Source: Trachelipus rathkii (lineage: Eukaryota; Arthropoda; Malacostraca; Isopoda; Trachelipodidae). Taken from it: a DNA stretch of 25,981 bases. Where the stretch lies: positions 1 through 25,981 of the forward strand of contig JABUQX010126056.1 of assembly GCA_015478945.1 (NCBI GenBank). The letters are read 5' to 3'. The position numbers and the translations under genes are program-made. Shown piece by piece: positions 10,901-21,485 of the stretch (position 1 is the first letter of the stretch; each line of letters starts with the position of its first letter). Under the pieces are notes generated by a model. It saw only the letters and a list, made by a program, of their open reading frames with translations. It was not told the origin of the DNA and did no database searches.

Positions 10901-13345
10901 ATAACCTATTATATATTACTACCTCTTCTTAGGACTAACATCTTTAACTAGAAACCATCCTATCTCTTATATCCCCTGTGTGTAGGGGTCAATAAAGAAA
11001 TTGAGACGTCTACAATCGAGAAATGTATACTATGTACGATGTAGGTAGACATGTCGACTAAGGGGACAGTATGTTTGATTAGGAGTTTGATCTCATTACC
11101 CTGACTTTATAACTAATTATTATACTTTAAGTCTAAGATTCGAAAAGCATATATGACTCATGAAAATATAACTTGCATTGTTCGATTACGTCACTACACT
11201 TGAGTCATATATAATTCGGCACGAAAATGTTTATATTAAGTTAATATGAACAAGTTACTTAAACGCTCCACAGGAGAACAGGGAAGCCTCGAGAGCATAA
11301 AAAAAACAATTTTCTAGCGAGAGTTGTACGACATCGTAATGGAGAACAAATAAATTAGTTGAGCAGAGTAGATGATGTATGTATTAGAAAGGGGTCGAGC
11401 GAGATGTGAGAGTATTTATGTTTTTTATTGTAAAGTTTTAGAAGTTTCAACGGGTTCTCTAGAATGTGACTTGTTGTAGGGGAAGAAACGAGAGAAAAGA
11501 AATATCGGAGACTATAAATGACACGTGATTGAGTGTGTGTGTAGACAATTCGTTTCTTATTGTCATGGTTGTAGTGCAGAGAGATAATGAGAAGTAGGTA
11601 GTATAGAAGGAGTTGTCTTTCTGATGTGTAAAGTAGTATGGTTACTAAATATATAAAGTCACTTAAATGGTTAAGTATTATTTGTATGTGTATGTGATAT
11701 ATACTAATAGAATTCCTAAAATGGTATAAATTAAGTTTGTAATAAAGGTGAAGGTAATTAGTGTATAATTTATCCGTATGAACAAATATGGTCCAATCTG
11801 TAATGGTAATCATGATTGAAGAGAATGCGATCTTTAATGAGGTAGAGATATATACTTGTATGATGTTATTTATGAGAGAATGAAGGAGAGTAGAATCTAT
11901 CTAATATATGAATGTTGTTGGGTTTATTCTCACATATGAGTAATATAAATTATGGGATAGGTGAGTTACAAAAGCGAGACCGGGCAATGAATATATGGGG
12001 CCTCGAGATCGCGACTCGGGGTAACTACTAGAGAGAGGGGGTAAGAGGCGAGATCTTGTCCAAATAATGAACACACCTATGATAAGGGAGAAGCGGGAAA
12101 AGAGGAATCCGCCTTGGTTCTCTACTGTACCATGACCACGATAAAGCTATAACTCAAATACGACCACTAACTTGTATTATTATTATAAACCCTCCATTAA
12201 AAGCACGGTTATACAAAATGGTCTCTAAAGATTGAGAGAACTTATCTCATCAATGATTTTATACCAATAATTATTCATTAAAACAATATAGAAAGTTAAG
12301 TGTGTTTGCCTTTCTTATTGAACCAGCATTTTTGAATATTTACTAGAGAGGAATTCTTGAAACCAGGAGTAATTAATCCGGATCAAACCAATAATTCCGC
12401 TATATTTTGCTTTTTTTGACATGTGAATAAAGCTAATATAATGCTTGTTAAGATGGTTGTTTTGAGGAGAGTAAGTGAGAGCTTTTGGAATTTATTTGAT
12501 AGACTAGTATAATTGGTGATTATAGAGTCAATGTTGTAATATATTTGGTAGGCGCGATTAAAAGAACGTCTCATTATAGGTGTTGTAAGATGAGAGTTTG
12601 ATAGAGAGAACTACTCACTAGTGAGAAAAGATAGTTATAATATCATAAATTTTTTAAAGTGTGCACTTCTCGCGGAAACCGCATACTCACTTCGTAATTC
12701 TGCAAAGTCGCTGAGGCGTGTTAAGTGATAAAAACTCGAAAAAACTCCTAGTGAATAGTCAAATGTAATAGATCTCGAATAAACAGTTATGTTAGTTAAT
12801 GTAGTAATATATATGCAAAATAAGTATGTGGATATGATATGTTGCGGAAACAATAGTAGAAGAATGATAAATTTTGTGTTTGTGAGTACTAGAGATATAA
12901 TATATTAGAGAAGTAGATGCATACATATATAAAATATAATGAGCACCCTTATAAATAAGTAAAAAATAAAAAAAATAAATAATAAATAATTAATAATAAA
13001 AAAGAGCGTGAGGTTGAAATGTAACTTTTAATATATAAGTCCTATGATTAGAGTATCATCAGTTCTCAAAAGGAAAAAATGTTTGGAAGCTATAAAAGGG
13101 AGGGAAGGCAATACTATACAACCTGTATGCTTAATTCACCTCACAAGTGGAACTGTGAGGGTAAAGTGAACGTGTAACACGAGACACGCACTGCAGGAGA
13201 AGGAAACGAGAAAGATTGAGTATGTGGAGAATGTAATACTCAAATGACAGGGAATAAGGAAGCTCTTCTGGGAGGAAGCGCGAAGGATAAATGAATGAAA
13301 ATAAGCGAGAGTAACGTAGCATAGTAAGAAGTCCCATGAAAGCAT
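10900..13345 (+). mobile_element. Strongly decayed second copy of the first LINE family
   Basis: The segment starts with a pyrimidine-rich leader ending ATCCCCTGTGTGTAGGGG at about 10972-10989, matching the leader of copy 1 (ATCCCTGTGTGTGGGGG at about 365). The block GTAGGTAGACATGTCGACTAAGG follows at about 11040-11065, resembling CGTAGGAGCCGACTAAAGG of copy 1. From about 11340 the plus strand becomes purine-rich like a LINE coding region. At about 13256-13300 one frame reads RKLFWEEARRINE, the counterpart of GKLFWEAWQE in copy 1. The distance from leader to LFW is about 2.3 kb here against 1.36 kb in copy 1, so insertions have occurred. Most of the interior is unrecognisable. No open frame survives. 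Confidence 0.55.
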
Positions 13346-13599
13346 TTCGAACGAGCCTCTTCGTAACTGCTGAATGGCAACTATGATAACCTGTTGTGTA
13401 AGGTTGAGAGACGTGCGGCTCAGAGTTTCATCGAAAATCACCCTATCGGAAAAATCTTGGCATACACGATGGACTGGCAGTAATGAAAAGGTGAATGAGA
13501 GCGAGACCTCGCAGTTGTGAGTGGTCATTTGATGGTTGCGATAGATGAGGAGGCCTCAGTCCACATATGGAGCTCCACGCGCTCTCTCGCGCCGCCACG

Positions 13600-13870
13600 C
13601 TATACATAAGTCACATTTACCACATCAAAAACCTATTTCCACATCACTCCTATATATTACTGACACTTTTCTTTCTACTGCTTTACCACTGCGAAAACTT
13701 CATAATTTTCATTCTGCGATATCACTCCAGTGTTAATTATAGTATCCTACTGACTCTAATCCAAATTATTCCTTATTAGATTCTACTATACCAGCGTCGA
13801 TTCCCAGCACATGAACTATCACTCACTATATACATCTACCACTTAATCACTACATATATCTCGACATGAC
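13600..13870 (+). repeat. LINE-leader-like pyrimidine-rich segment
   Basis: ACATTTACCACAT at about 13613-13625 is identical to a 13-base piece of the LINE copy 1 leader (about 258-270). TTCATAATTTTCATTC (about 13698-13713) resembles TTCATAAATTTTCCATTC (about 307-324). A weaker second match, CGATTCCCAGCACATG at about 13798-13813, resembles CGACCCCCAGCACGTG at about 211-226. These suggest one or two fragments of the LINE leader next to the decayed copy. The rest of 13545-14280 is C/T-rich with no assignment. Confidence 0.4.
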
Positions 13871-14280
13871 ATTAATTAGCCATTTATAAACACATGACTC
13901 AACTAACCTATTCTCTAAACGTTATCTTCATTTATTATTCTACTCATCTATTATGCATTTTCTTTTCACTACCGCAACAACTCCTCTAATATAATGTTTA
14001 TTTCATACCTTTATCAGTTCTTACTCACAGCATCACTAACACATCCACCTAAAGATAATTGTCCATGCTGAACATACATTGTATCTATTAGATCTATGAC
14101 CCTTTATTCCAGACTATGAGAATCCGTATTTGCGTATAGTAATACACGTAATCATAACTTTGCCTCCATATTATGTATTATAAAGAAAGGCCAAAGCCAT
14201 TGGCTCTGGGTGTTGTATTCCTAATACATGTCTCAACTACTTCAATTATTTCCTATTTAACATAGTAACAATCTAGTAAG

Positions 14281-15882
14281 CGATGCGCCTGGCAATGCGG
14301 AAGCAAGTAGGACTGCCAATTACTCAGAATAGAATCTGAATAATTTTGTAATAAAATTTATGTGTTTTTTTAATCGATAGATATCATTCATGAAAATTAT
14401 CGATGATTGCGTAAAATCTCTATAGCCTCCAAACTCACACACCGATTGAGTTTATTTGGGACTCGATATTAATTTTATTCGACAATATTTTGATGCTTGT
14501 GAAATCTGAGGAGTATTCGTTATTTTTTTTATGAGCGCGCGCTTCTCATCTATGACAATTAGGTTGTCTGAGCAGGTTTTTTTCTTTTTTCATAATATAT
14601 ATATATTATTGAGGAAATAAATTTAATTTATTGTAATGTTATATTTTCTTCAGTTATTGCATGCGATCTTATATATTTGGATATTTATGATTTGAATGGA
14701 CTATAAATTTTTGGTGTTCTGACTCAGGAGGAGGAGGGAAAGGAGGCAAGTGAGCATAAATAAAAAGTATTTTTAGGATTAAAAGAAGAGTAAGCAATGT
14801 ATTCATATTGTCTAATAATTGGTGCTGTTACTGATATTACTACTCGTATAAATTACTACAGAGTGAAAGATTGTCGATGATAGTGGTATAGATGTGTTAT
14901 AAAATAGTTATTTCAATTTTCTGATATTTGGTAAAATATTCATATAATCCGAATAGTGATTCGACAGAATTAGTAATAATTAGTTAGTGAAAGAATCTCA
15001 AAACATGTAGTTACTTGTTAATTTTTAACAACTTATTACGTCAGAGAGAAAGAACCAGTAGTTTTATCGGTCTTTTGGTGTATTAAGTAACTCTCAATCC
15101 AAGATCTCCTCGATTTCAGAAGGAAATCATTATATCAAAGTTTGTATTCTTGCTTTGACTGAATTAATATGTTAATTAAAAGTTAATATTAAATAATATA
15201 TTTAGAATCCTAATTAACTATTTATTAAGTAATATAGTTGGATTAACCATCTAGATTTTCGTATTTCTATCTACATTTTCAATAGGTAATTATAAATGAT
15301 TGATTAGCTGTTCAACTTTTTTAAACATAAATTCATATAACAAATTATAATGAATATAATTATTGTAAATATTTATTTATATAAGCTTTTTTGCTTTTAT
15401 CTGTCCGTCCTAATTATATCAAAAATGAGTGCTTTAACATAGTTTGAGTTATACTGATAGATACTAGGCTTTGTAGCTCTGTACTTATTACTAGATGTTT
15501 ATTATAATTTATAATTATTTTATAGTGTGGCTATATTATCTTGTTATAATCGTGGATAAGGTGTTTTTATATTTAATTAGTAATTATATTATATAATATA
15601 TATTATTAATTATAATTGTGTTAAATTATTGTTTTTAAAGAAAAAAGATGAGTTCTTTGAGTAAAATATTTCAAGATTGTAGTATAACACTTTAGTTTGT
15701 GGCATCATAGTATTAAATGAGGTAGAATAGAGGATAAAGAACGTTAAGTAATGGGAAATTACTTAAACCTTATAATGTATGTAGTGTTACATTAATGTAT
15801 GAGTTGTATCAATCTCGTTTGCAGAAAAGATATATACGGTTCTAGCGCAAATTATATTTGCCCGTTAGATAACAATACTTAC
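14281..15882. other. AT-rich intron sequence, nothing recognised
   Basis: This stretch has no convincing coding sequence, repeat family or RNA gene on either strand. It contains AT-rich tracts, for example around 15330-15380 and 15560-15625, and a short GCGCGCGC run at about 14535-14542. Confidence 0.5.
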
Positions 15883-15978
15883 CGGCGGGCATGGTAATTT
15901 CCTCGCATGTGAAAGTGTCGTCCTGTTGAATCAACCCAGTTTGCTTAATGCTAATATCTGCGGTGTTGCGGATAGTCA
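15883..15978 (-). CDS. Candidate exon, unrecognised product
   Basis: A 96-nt segment, clearly less AT-rich than its surroundings. It is bounded on the minus strand by a TGCTAG acceptor (TAG at 15979-15981) and a strong GTAAGT donor (GT at 15881-15882). Between them one frame is open for 31 codons, starting TIRNTADISIKQTGLIQQ and ending EEITMPA. I do not recognise the protein. It does not match the ACSF2 residues expected at this position, and its phases (two bases at the start, one at the end) do not fit the flanking ACSF2 exons. It may be an exon of another transcript or a chance open segment; the plus strand is also open for 34 codons here. Confidence 0.3.
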
Positions 15979-17710
15979 CTAGCAGGTAAGAGTATCTATT
16001 ATTGATGTGATATTAATGGAGATGTGTTAAAATTTGTACATTTCCTCTCGTAAACAGTGTGCATAAATGTAGAATTTCTATATGCTTGCTTGTTGAGTAG
16101 TCATTAACCTATCACGATTGACATTATACACGGAGTTACAATGAAATGAGTTAATGGCAGTTCTAGGAAAAGATACTATTAGATTTAAAAACTTCAATGA
16201 ATTTCAAGCTCTTCTAATATGCATTCATAAAATTTAGTATATTTACAAATAAGAATAAGTAATTAATATCTAGATATATTTAATTCAGTTTGTTAAGGAG
16301 GATTTTGCGAGAAATCATGCTTTCTTCTTACTTGTCAAGTAAAACAGCAGTAGGAAATCTGATTTGGGATGAGCGTGACATCCAGAGCTGATATATTGAA
16401 CTCTTTGGCATGGATGTTTCGTCCAAGGCTTGCTAATATCATTAATACCCAAAGCTCCAATTAACTTTGAAATAAATGCAACAAGGAACACTCATATTAG
16501 TTGTCTAGATCTTTTAATTTTCAAGTTCACTCGAATGTAATAATATAAGTATATAATATATGATCAAAGAAAAATATAGGTTAAACTAGTCAGATAATTT
16601 TCATGGGCCGTTATATATAATCTTTATTATGTTAAATATTATAATATTTTATTTAACTTACTTACATATTCTATATTATAATATCTAATTGATAAATATT
16701 TAATTGTTATGATAGTATATATATTATTATATATAAATAATATATTTAATAATATATATAAATGATAATATTTATAATACATAAATAGGATTTATTATTA
16801 AAATGATATATTTTGGGTAAAAGTATAAATAAATTAACCAACAATACTGTGTCAAATAAAACCTATTTCATTATTGAGCCTCATTATAAATATTTATTAA
16901 ATGTTGCTGTATAATATATTAATAAAATGGTTTTTTCAAAGTTAGGAGCTTACTTTAAAGTAAAGATGGTGGAAGCTCACAACTACAAAACTTTTAACCC
17001 ATAAATCATTATCAATAAAAGTTTAGTCGTTAAGATAGCTTGTAAATCATTTGGAAAATTGGGTTATTAGGCTATTGAATAAAGTATAAAGTCACAGTAC
17101 ATAAATATTCAAAATATATAACAGCTGAAAAAGTATTATAAATTCGAGAGATAGTGGTTAAGGGTAGTAGTGTTGGTGATCTGTATACGGAGATAATGTC
17201 CTTATATAGTACTTTTCCTAGCTATCACCTCCATTAATCCCTATATTAAGAAATCATACTCAATGTTCTCCTTCCAGATATGCTTTGCTGAACTAGTTGT
17301 TCGTTCTGTGTTCGTTCAGAATTGTTGACTTATTTATTTGTTGACGGGTTCCCTGTTATATTAAGATGGGGAACTATAGAAATTTAATCAATTCAAAAAC
17401 AAATTTTTAAAGGAACGTTTCAATTTTCTAATTGTGAAAGCTATATAAAGCCTTGGATGTTAGTTAGTCAGACCATATGTGTTATATATTTACACTATAC
17501 ATCATGGATATATAAACGTTTCCGCGATGCTAGTGAGTGTAGTGTAAGATGCCCGTTAATGTATAAAACCGTTTAACTCTGGTTTCAGAAAAAAAATAAA
17601 AATAAAAGTGAATGTGAGCACAAATAAACGATCTATGTAAATAAAAAGAACTGTGTAATTCCTCATGTTAAACGGTAATGTTAGTATCAATTATGGTCAA
17701 ATTGTAAATT
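15979..17710. other. AT-rich intron sequence, one weak exon-like segment
   Basis: Mostly AT-rich. At about 16335-16440 the minus strand has an open stretch ending PTAVLLDK against a GTAAGA donor (GT near 16337-16338). Its residues do not match the ACSF2 segment expected there, so it is not called. TATATA-rich tracts lie at about 16670-16770. Confidence 0.45.
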
Positions 17711-17885
17711 GTGGTTATGATAATTATTATTGATATTGTTATTATTCTTGTCATATATTATGATTATTGTTATTTTCATTACAATTATTATTATTATATT
17801 ATTATTATTTATATATATATTATTAATTTTTATTATAATTTAATTATATATATTATATATATATTATTTATATTTTATTTAAGAT
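17711..17885. repeat. (ATT)n-like low-complexity tract
   Basis: Imperfect ATT/ATG trinucleotide and TATA repeats, about 175 bases long. The open frame through it (rich in Ile and Tyr) is a repeat artefact. Confidence 0.8.
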
Positions 17886-17936
17886 ATATATAATTGCAAT
17901 TCATATTTTTGGTTTCAATAAAAGACTCATATTTAC

Positions 17937-18082
17937 CAGAATTAATCCTGCTTTGGCAGCAGAATACCTTTGGCGTCTATTAATAAAAAGGAATCTGCGA
18001 TTATGTATCCAAGAAAAATTCTGTCCCACGATTTAATATTCCGAGAGACTAGGAAATCTCATGACGGCAAGCTTTTTTCACT
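17937..18082 (-). pseudogene. ACSF2: Degenerate ACSF2-like exon
   Basis: Bounded by a TATACAG acceptor (CAG at 18083-18085) and a CTG/GTAAAT donor (GT at 17935-17936), this block carries pieces of the ACSF2 sequence that should follow the exon at 22951-23121. Near its start it reads VKKACR, then after a stop SLGILNRG (family pattern VxKxAxGLLSLGIxxGD). In another frame comes WGQNFSWI, if one G is restored (family pattern WGPNSxxW). At the end comes YSAAKAGLIL directly before the donor (family pattern ATAxAGIILV). About 12 residues more than expected separate the last two, and the GDRIGI residues are lost. The pieces are in the right order and strand, so homology is likely. The block cannot be translated in one frame, which means either decay or assembly error. 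Confidence 0.6.
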
Positions 18083-18915
18083 CTGTATAATAAGAAAATA
18101 AGACTATTAAAAAGTTGGATTATGAAAACTAAAGATTTTACTAAGTGGACTACAATAGCGTACTTTTTTTCAATTTTCCTCCTATCACTTTCATCTCCTC
18201 GTTTCACAAGAAAGGAAGGTTCTGCGGATATAAGTAAATTGTCTATTTGTGACGCCTAGTGGCCGTAGGAGTATACATTATTTTTCTGTTTGCATGAAGA
18301 TGTTAATAGATAACAGATCACATATACAGACTGGGTTCATTATATATACTTGTTTTAATACTTCATGGAATATAGGCCTTTTGTTACATACCTAATTTGG
18401 TAAGATCAGTACCGGTTGTTCACTATTTCCTACTATCAATTATCCTATAAAACCTTCTTCGAAGTTAAGTATTAGGTTTTTTATACTCAAGCAATATGGT
18501 ATTTTTCCTTCTTAAGTTCTTTTCGACCTTTTCATTTCAGAATTTTTTTTTTAACTCACAGCACTTTTACTATACTACATCTTTAACATTAGTTAATTTG
18601 AATTTGATTTGACATTTTAACTTTTTGTTCAGTCTTGGAAGCTTCTTCTTCTTGGGTATTAGTTTTCCAAATAAAAAAAAATCCGTTTTTCCCTTTGAGT
18701 TGTTTTTGCATCATTAAAAACAATAATATTTTCTGGAATATGAAGTCCCTTTGCTTGAAGAAGAAAGTAGCCATATTGTGATATGAATACCTGAACATTG
18801 TTCACATAGCCATATTTTCTATGGTCCAATTAGAAATAGGGGCAAGGCCAAATCTTAAAACAAGTTGTTTGCGTTTGGTGAGACGCCTTACTAAATGAAA
18901 GGAGGAATGAAAAAT
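18083..18915. other. Intron sequence, nothing recognised
   Basis: T-rich on the plus strand to about 18800, then a shift to a more mixed, purine-rich composition near 18840. The minus-strand open frame at 18589-18798 is Lys/Gln/Asn-rich low complexity and is not supported as a gene. Confidence 0.5.
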
Positions 18916-18966
18916 AGAGTCATCGGCATAGAATAAGTCATCGGCTCAATAGAAAAAGTCGTCGGC
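18916..18966 (+). repeat. Short tandem repeat, AGTCATCGGC core
   Basis: Three copies of AGTCRTCGGC start at 18918, 18936 and 18957, separated by A-rich linkers. The spacing is 18 and 21 bases, so it is an imperfect minisatellite. Confidence 0.7.
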
Positions 18967-19145
18967 TGCAAATAAGTGATGAGGTGACAGATATAGGTTC
19001 ATTAAAGAAAAGCAGAAAAGGGATTAGGGATAAGAGCATAACACTGTGGTTCGCCATTATTGATAGATTTAAATGGTGAATGTTATAGAACAAACGGAAA
19101 GGAAGTCAGAAGGATGGCTAGAGAGAAAAAGAAGTTAAGAAATCT

Positions 19146-19185
19146 AAGCTTTGTACCAGAAATCAAAGCTTTGTATCGATAACAT
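19146..19185 (+). repeat. Outlying copies of the 20-bp repeat
   Basis: Two diverged units of the AAGCTTTGTACCGGAAATCA repeat (AAGCTTTGTACCAGAAATCA, then AAGCTTTGTATCGATAACA) lie about 95 bases before the main array. They suggest the array was once longer or that a single unit was copied locally. Confidence 0.8.
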
Positions 19186-19280
19186 CATCAAGCATTTGTC
19201 AGAACTCCGGTGCAGAAAATCACCGAGGCTTTAGTTAATCCCCAGGAAAATCAAACAATTTGTACCAGGAAATTATCAAA

Positions 19281-19514
19281 TTACACTGTACCGGAAATCA
19301 AAACTTTGTACCGGAAATCAAAACTTTTTACCGGAAATCAAAGCTTTGTAATGGAAATCAATGCTTTGTACCTGAAATGAAAGCTTTGTATCGAAAATAA
19401 AAACTTTGTACTGGAAATCAAAGCTTTGTACCGGAAATCAAAGCTTTGTACCGGAAATCAAAGCTTTGTACCGGAAATCAAAGCTTTGTACCGGAAATCA
19501 AAGCTTTGTACCGG
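19281..19514 (+). repeat. 20-bp tandem array, about 11.7 copies
   Basis: The unit AAGCTTTGTACCGGAAATCA is repeated in exact 20-base register from 19281. The first seven units carry one to several substitutions. The units from 19421 to 19500 are four identical copies, followed by 14 bases of a fifth. Identity therefore rises toward the right end. Adjacent units create the palindrome CAAAGCTTTG. Because 20 is not a multiple of three, all frames are open and give a 20-residue period (CTGNQSFVPEIKALYRKSKL-like), which explains the small ORF at 19406-19657. It is not CRISPR-like, because there are no unique spacers. Confidence 0.95.
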
Positions 19515-20673
19515 GCTCTATAAAAACTTCCCGTACATGTACAAAACAGCAAAATGTTCACCGAAATGCCAATGTACAGAGAACCAAGAGCTATAGACAG
19601 AAAGAAAAGAGAATAACCAGCAGAGGGATTTTTATGGAAGGCTTTTTATCTCTCTGATATAAGAATAAAGATATATGATGTTTTCAAATCTTTCTGTTTT
19701 GGATTTATTTGAAAACTTTGGAAATAATAGAAATTAAAGCATTGAGATGATAGAGGGCTTAGAGAGGTCTCATTTTATCGAGTCAGGTTGAATGAGTACA
19801 CGCTTCAGGAGAACAACCTATGAGAACTACAAGAAGAATACCGTAAGGATGATACGCATTGTTACTGTTAAATTTAGAGAGAGCAGGAGCGACATCTTTA
19901 GAAGTAATCACAGTGTCAAGCATAAGCAAGTTGGAGTGAGGTGGAGTTGGAGGAACGGTAAAAGTTTGCGAAAAGAGTTCAGATTTATTAGAAGTAAGGA
20001 TATCAGTGAGGCAGTGAACGAGGAAAAATTAATTATAGTTGATATTTGTTTGAAAATGTCCTATGAAATGGCGGGAGCAAGAGGAACCAGAAAGATTATT
20101 GCATTTTGATCAACGAAGAAGAGAGATTTTATTGTTGCGTACAAATGATTTGACACGATTTCGGGGTGAAATACTAGTAGTGAGAGTTTTTGGATTTTGA
20201 AAAAGACGGAAATTTCCTGAAAGGAACGTTCCAGTGACGAACAGCACGAACACACGAGAACCAGCATAACTTAACTTTATTGTCCGAGTTTTAGTTGAAG
20301 AAAGGATTGGGAATGAAATATAGAGAAAAACCTCAGTTACGCATTCTGCTCACTCCCATTAGGCATAATCACTTCAGATGAAATTGTAGAAGTACGACCT
20401 CATTTCCGGCCAGTTAACAGTTCGAAGTACAAAATTATGTCATTTCCACGGAAGACCTGAAGAGATAGGTACATAAATAACAAGATTATCAGAGGAACTT
20501 AGAGGCGGACAAACTTAACAGAATGAGGAGATAGATGGGAAGTTAAGAAAAAGTAGTTTGTTGGGTTCATCGGCAATGCGATATCAGACATATGGGTAGG
20601 GGGTTGCCTCATCTGTTCAAGGTTGCTAAAAATTTAAAATTAAAAGGAGAGTTCAACAGCAATTTCTATCAAA
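19515..20673. other. Unassigned, less AT-rich segment
   Basis: Purine-rich on the plus strand. The longest frame, 19792-20109 plus (105 codons, Arg/Lys-rich, start MSTRFRRTTYENYKK), matches nothing I know, and a minus-strand frame overlaps its end. No splice-bounded exon or transposase/RT motif was seen. The segment may belong to a retroposed unit ending at the poly(A) near 21.3 kb. Confidence 0.4.
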
Positions 20674-20748
20674 GATCCGTAAGAGGGGATCGAACACTGA
20701 CAATATATACCTGGCGAACCAGTTCCTCTACCGTTGATCCAATGTAGG
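20674..20748 (-). ncRNA. tRNA-like SINE head or tRNA pseudogene
   Basis: On the minus strand TGGATCAACGG (20731-20741) resembles an RNA polymerase III A box, and GTGTTCGATCCC (20686-20697) fits the B box GGTTCGANTCC. They are spaced about 34 bases apart, as in a tRNA. The T stem and acceptor stem do not pair and no CCA-compatible end is seen, so it is not a functional tRNA. A tRNA-derived SINE promoter or an old tRNA pseudogene is the likely source; chance similarity is possible. Confidence 0.4.
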
Positions 20749-21240
20749 TGGCAAATTGTTAGTGGTTCAAAGAGAATTTTAAAGTTTGTCTTACTTCAAA
20801 TTTGCCATGATCAAAGGAAGGAAGAAGAAAACAGAAAATTTAAATTGAAGGAAAGTTTGGAACATTCCAGTAAGTTGTAAAGGTAGAAATTTAGAAGCCT
20901 CCAAATCAGAAACATGAGACCAGACAACGATACAGTGTAAAGACACTAAGGTGGAACAGTAGTGTTTACTGTTGGAACGATTAAATACCGGAGTTTTGGT
21001 CAAGAACAAGAGATGAAGTCTAAAGGATAAGAGTTGATTTTCAATAAATATATAAGAATAAAAGCAGAAAATATTACAGAAATTAAACGTCTGATATTCC
21101 GTGATGGCCTCAACCTTTACATCAGAGGCCACAACCTTATGTGCGATTATGGAGGGAGGAACAGACTAGAAACACTCTTTTGGCTTCTCCAAGGCTACAT
21201 CTGTGATCGCCATTTTAACAGTTGTTAAAAGTGTGTGATA
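20749..21240. other. Unassigned segment with a minus-strand open frame
   Basis: The minus strand is open for 113 codons (20791-21132), starting MASDVKVEAITEYQTFNFC. The residues are Phe/Leu/Ser-rich and show no family motif. There is no evidence of expression, and it lies inside the segment that ends in a poly(A) tract on the other strand. Confidence 0.3.
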
Positions 21241-21321
21241 AATAAAAGGGATCGGGTGGTAAAAAAAAAAAAAAAAAAAGCGAGTGCAAAAAAAAAAAAA
21301 ATAAAAAAAAAAAAAAAAAAA
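21241..21321 (+). repeat. Double poly(A) tract with AATAAA just upstream
   Basis: AATAAA at 21241-21246 is followed by 19 A (21261-21279), GCGAGTGC, and then about 33 A interrupted by one T (21288-21321). GCGAGAG follows the second run, so A-run plus GCGAG occurs twice. This looks like the 3' end of a retroposed transcript on the plus strand, with local duplication of the tail. Confidence 0.6.
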
Positions 21322-21485
21322 GCGAGAGTCTCGGCTAGAAAAAACTATGGAAACTGAACAAAAATAAAATAAAACGTACTTTAAATATTTACACCTACTG
21401 TGTGTCTGAGGCTCAAAAATGACAAACCATTAACACTGGTATGCTACGCACTGCTTTAGCTCATATTAACAATTCACATATCGAA

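Noticed and set aside
11355..11813. 152-codon minus-strand open frame
   Set aside because: It is Tyr/Leu/Ser/His-rich, the product of reversing GA-rich decayed LINE sequence; no domain is recognised.
9218..12140. Similar strings TTGGTTCTCTGTTCTGTACCA (9221) and TTGGTTCTCTACTGTACCAT (12114), shown in part, as ends of a 2.9-kb element
   Set aside because: The similarity stops after about 25 bases and no matching structure lies between; it was kept only as a possible trace of an old repeat.
13123..13150. Minus-strand VN-stop-AYR, resembling the ACSF2 VNPAYR motif
   Set aside because: The flanking residues do not continue as ACSF2, and it carries a stop; it is probably chance within LINE-derived sequence.
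13136..13528. Overlapping minus-strand open frames (130 and 68 codons)
   Set aside because: They lie antisense to the part of the decayed LINE that carries RKLFWEEARRINE on the plus strand.
16335..16440. Minus-strand segment ending PTAVLLDK before a GTAAGA donor, considered as the missing ACSF2 exon
   Set aside because: The end phase fits, but the next exon begins GTYSFE, which already covers the GTLLLDE-like position, and the rest of the segment does not match ACSF2.
19281..19514. CRISPR array
   Set aside because: The repeats are directly adjacent without unique spacers, and the window is eukaryotic.
20674..20748. Functional tRNA gene
   Set aside because: A and B boxes are present, but the T stem and acceptor stem do not pair.
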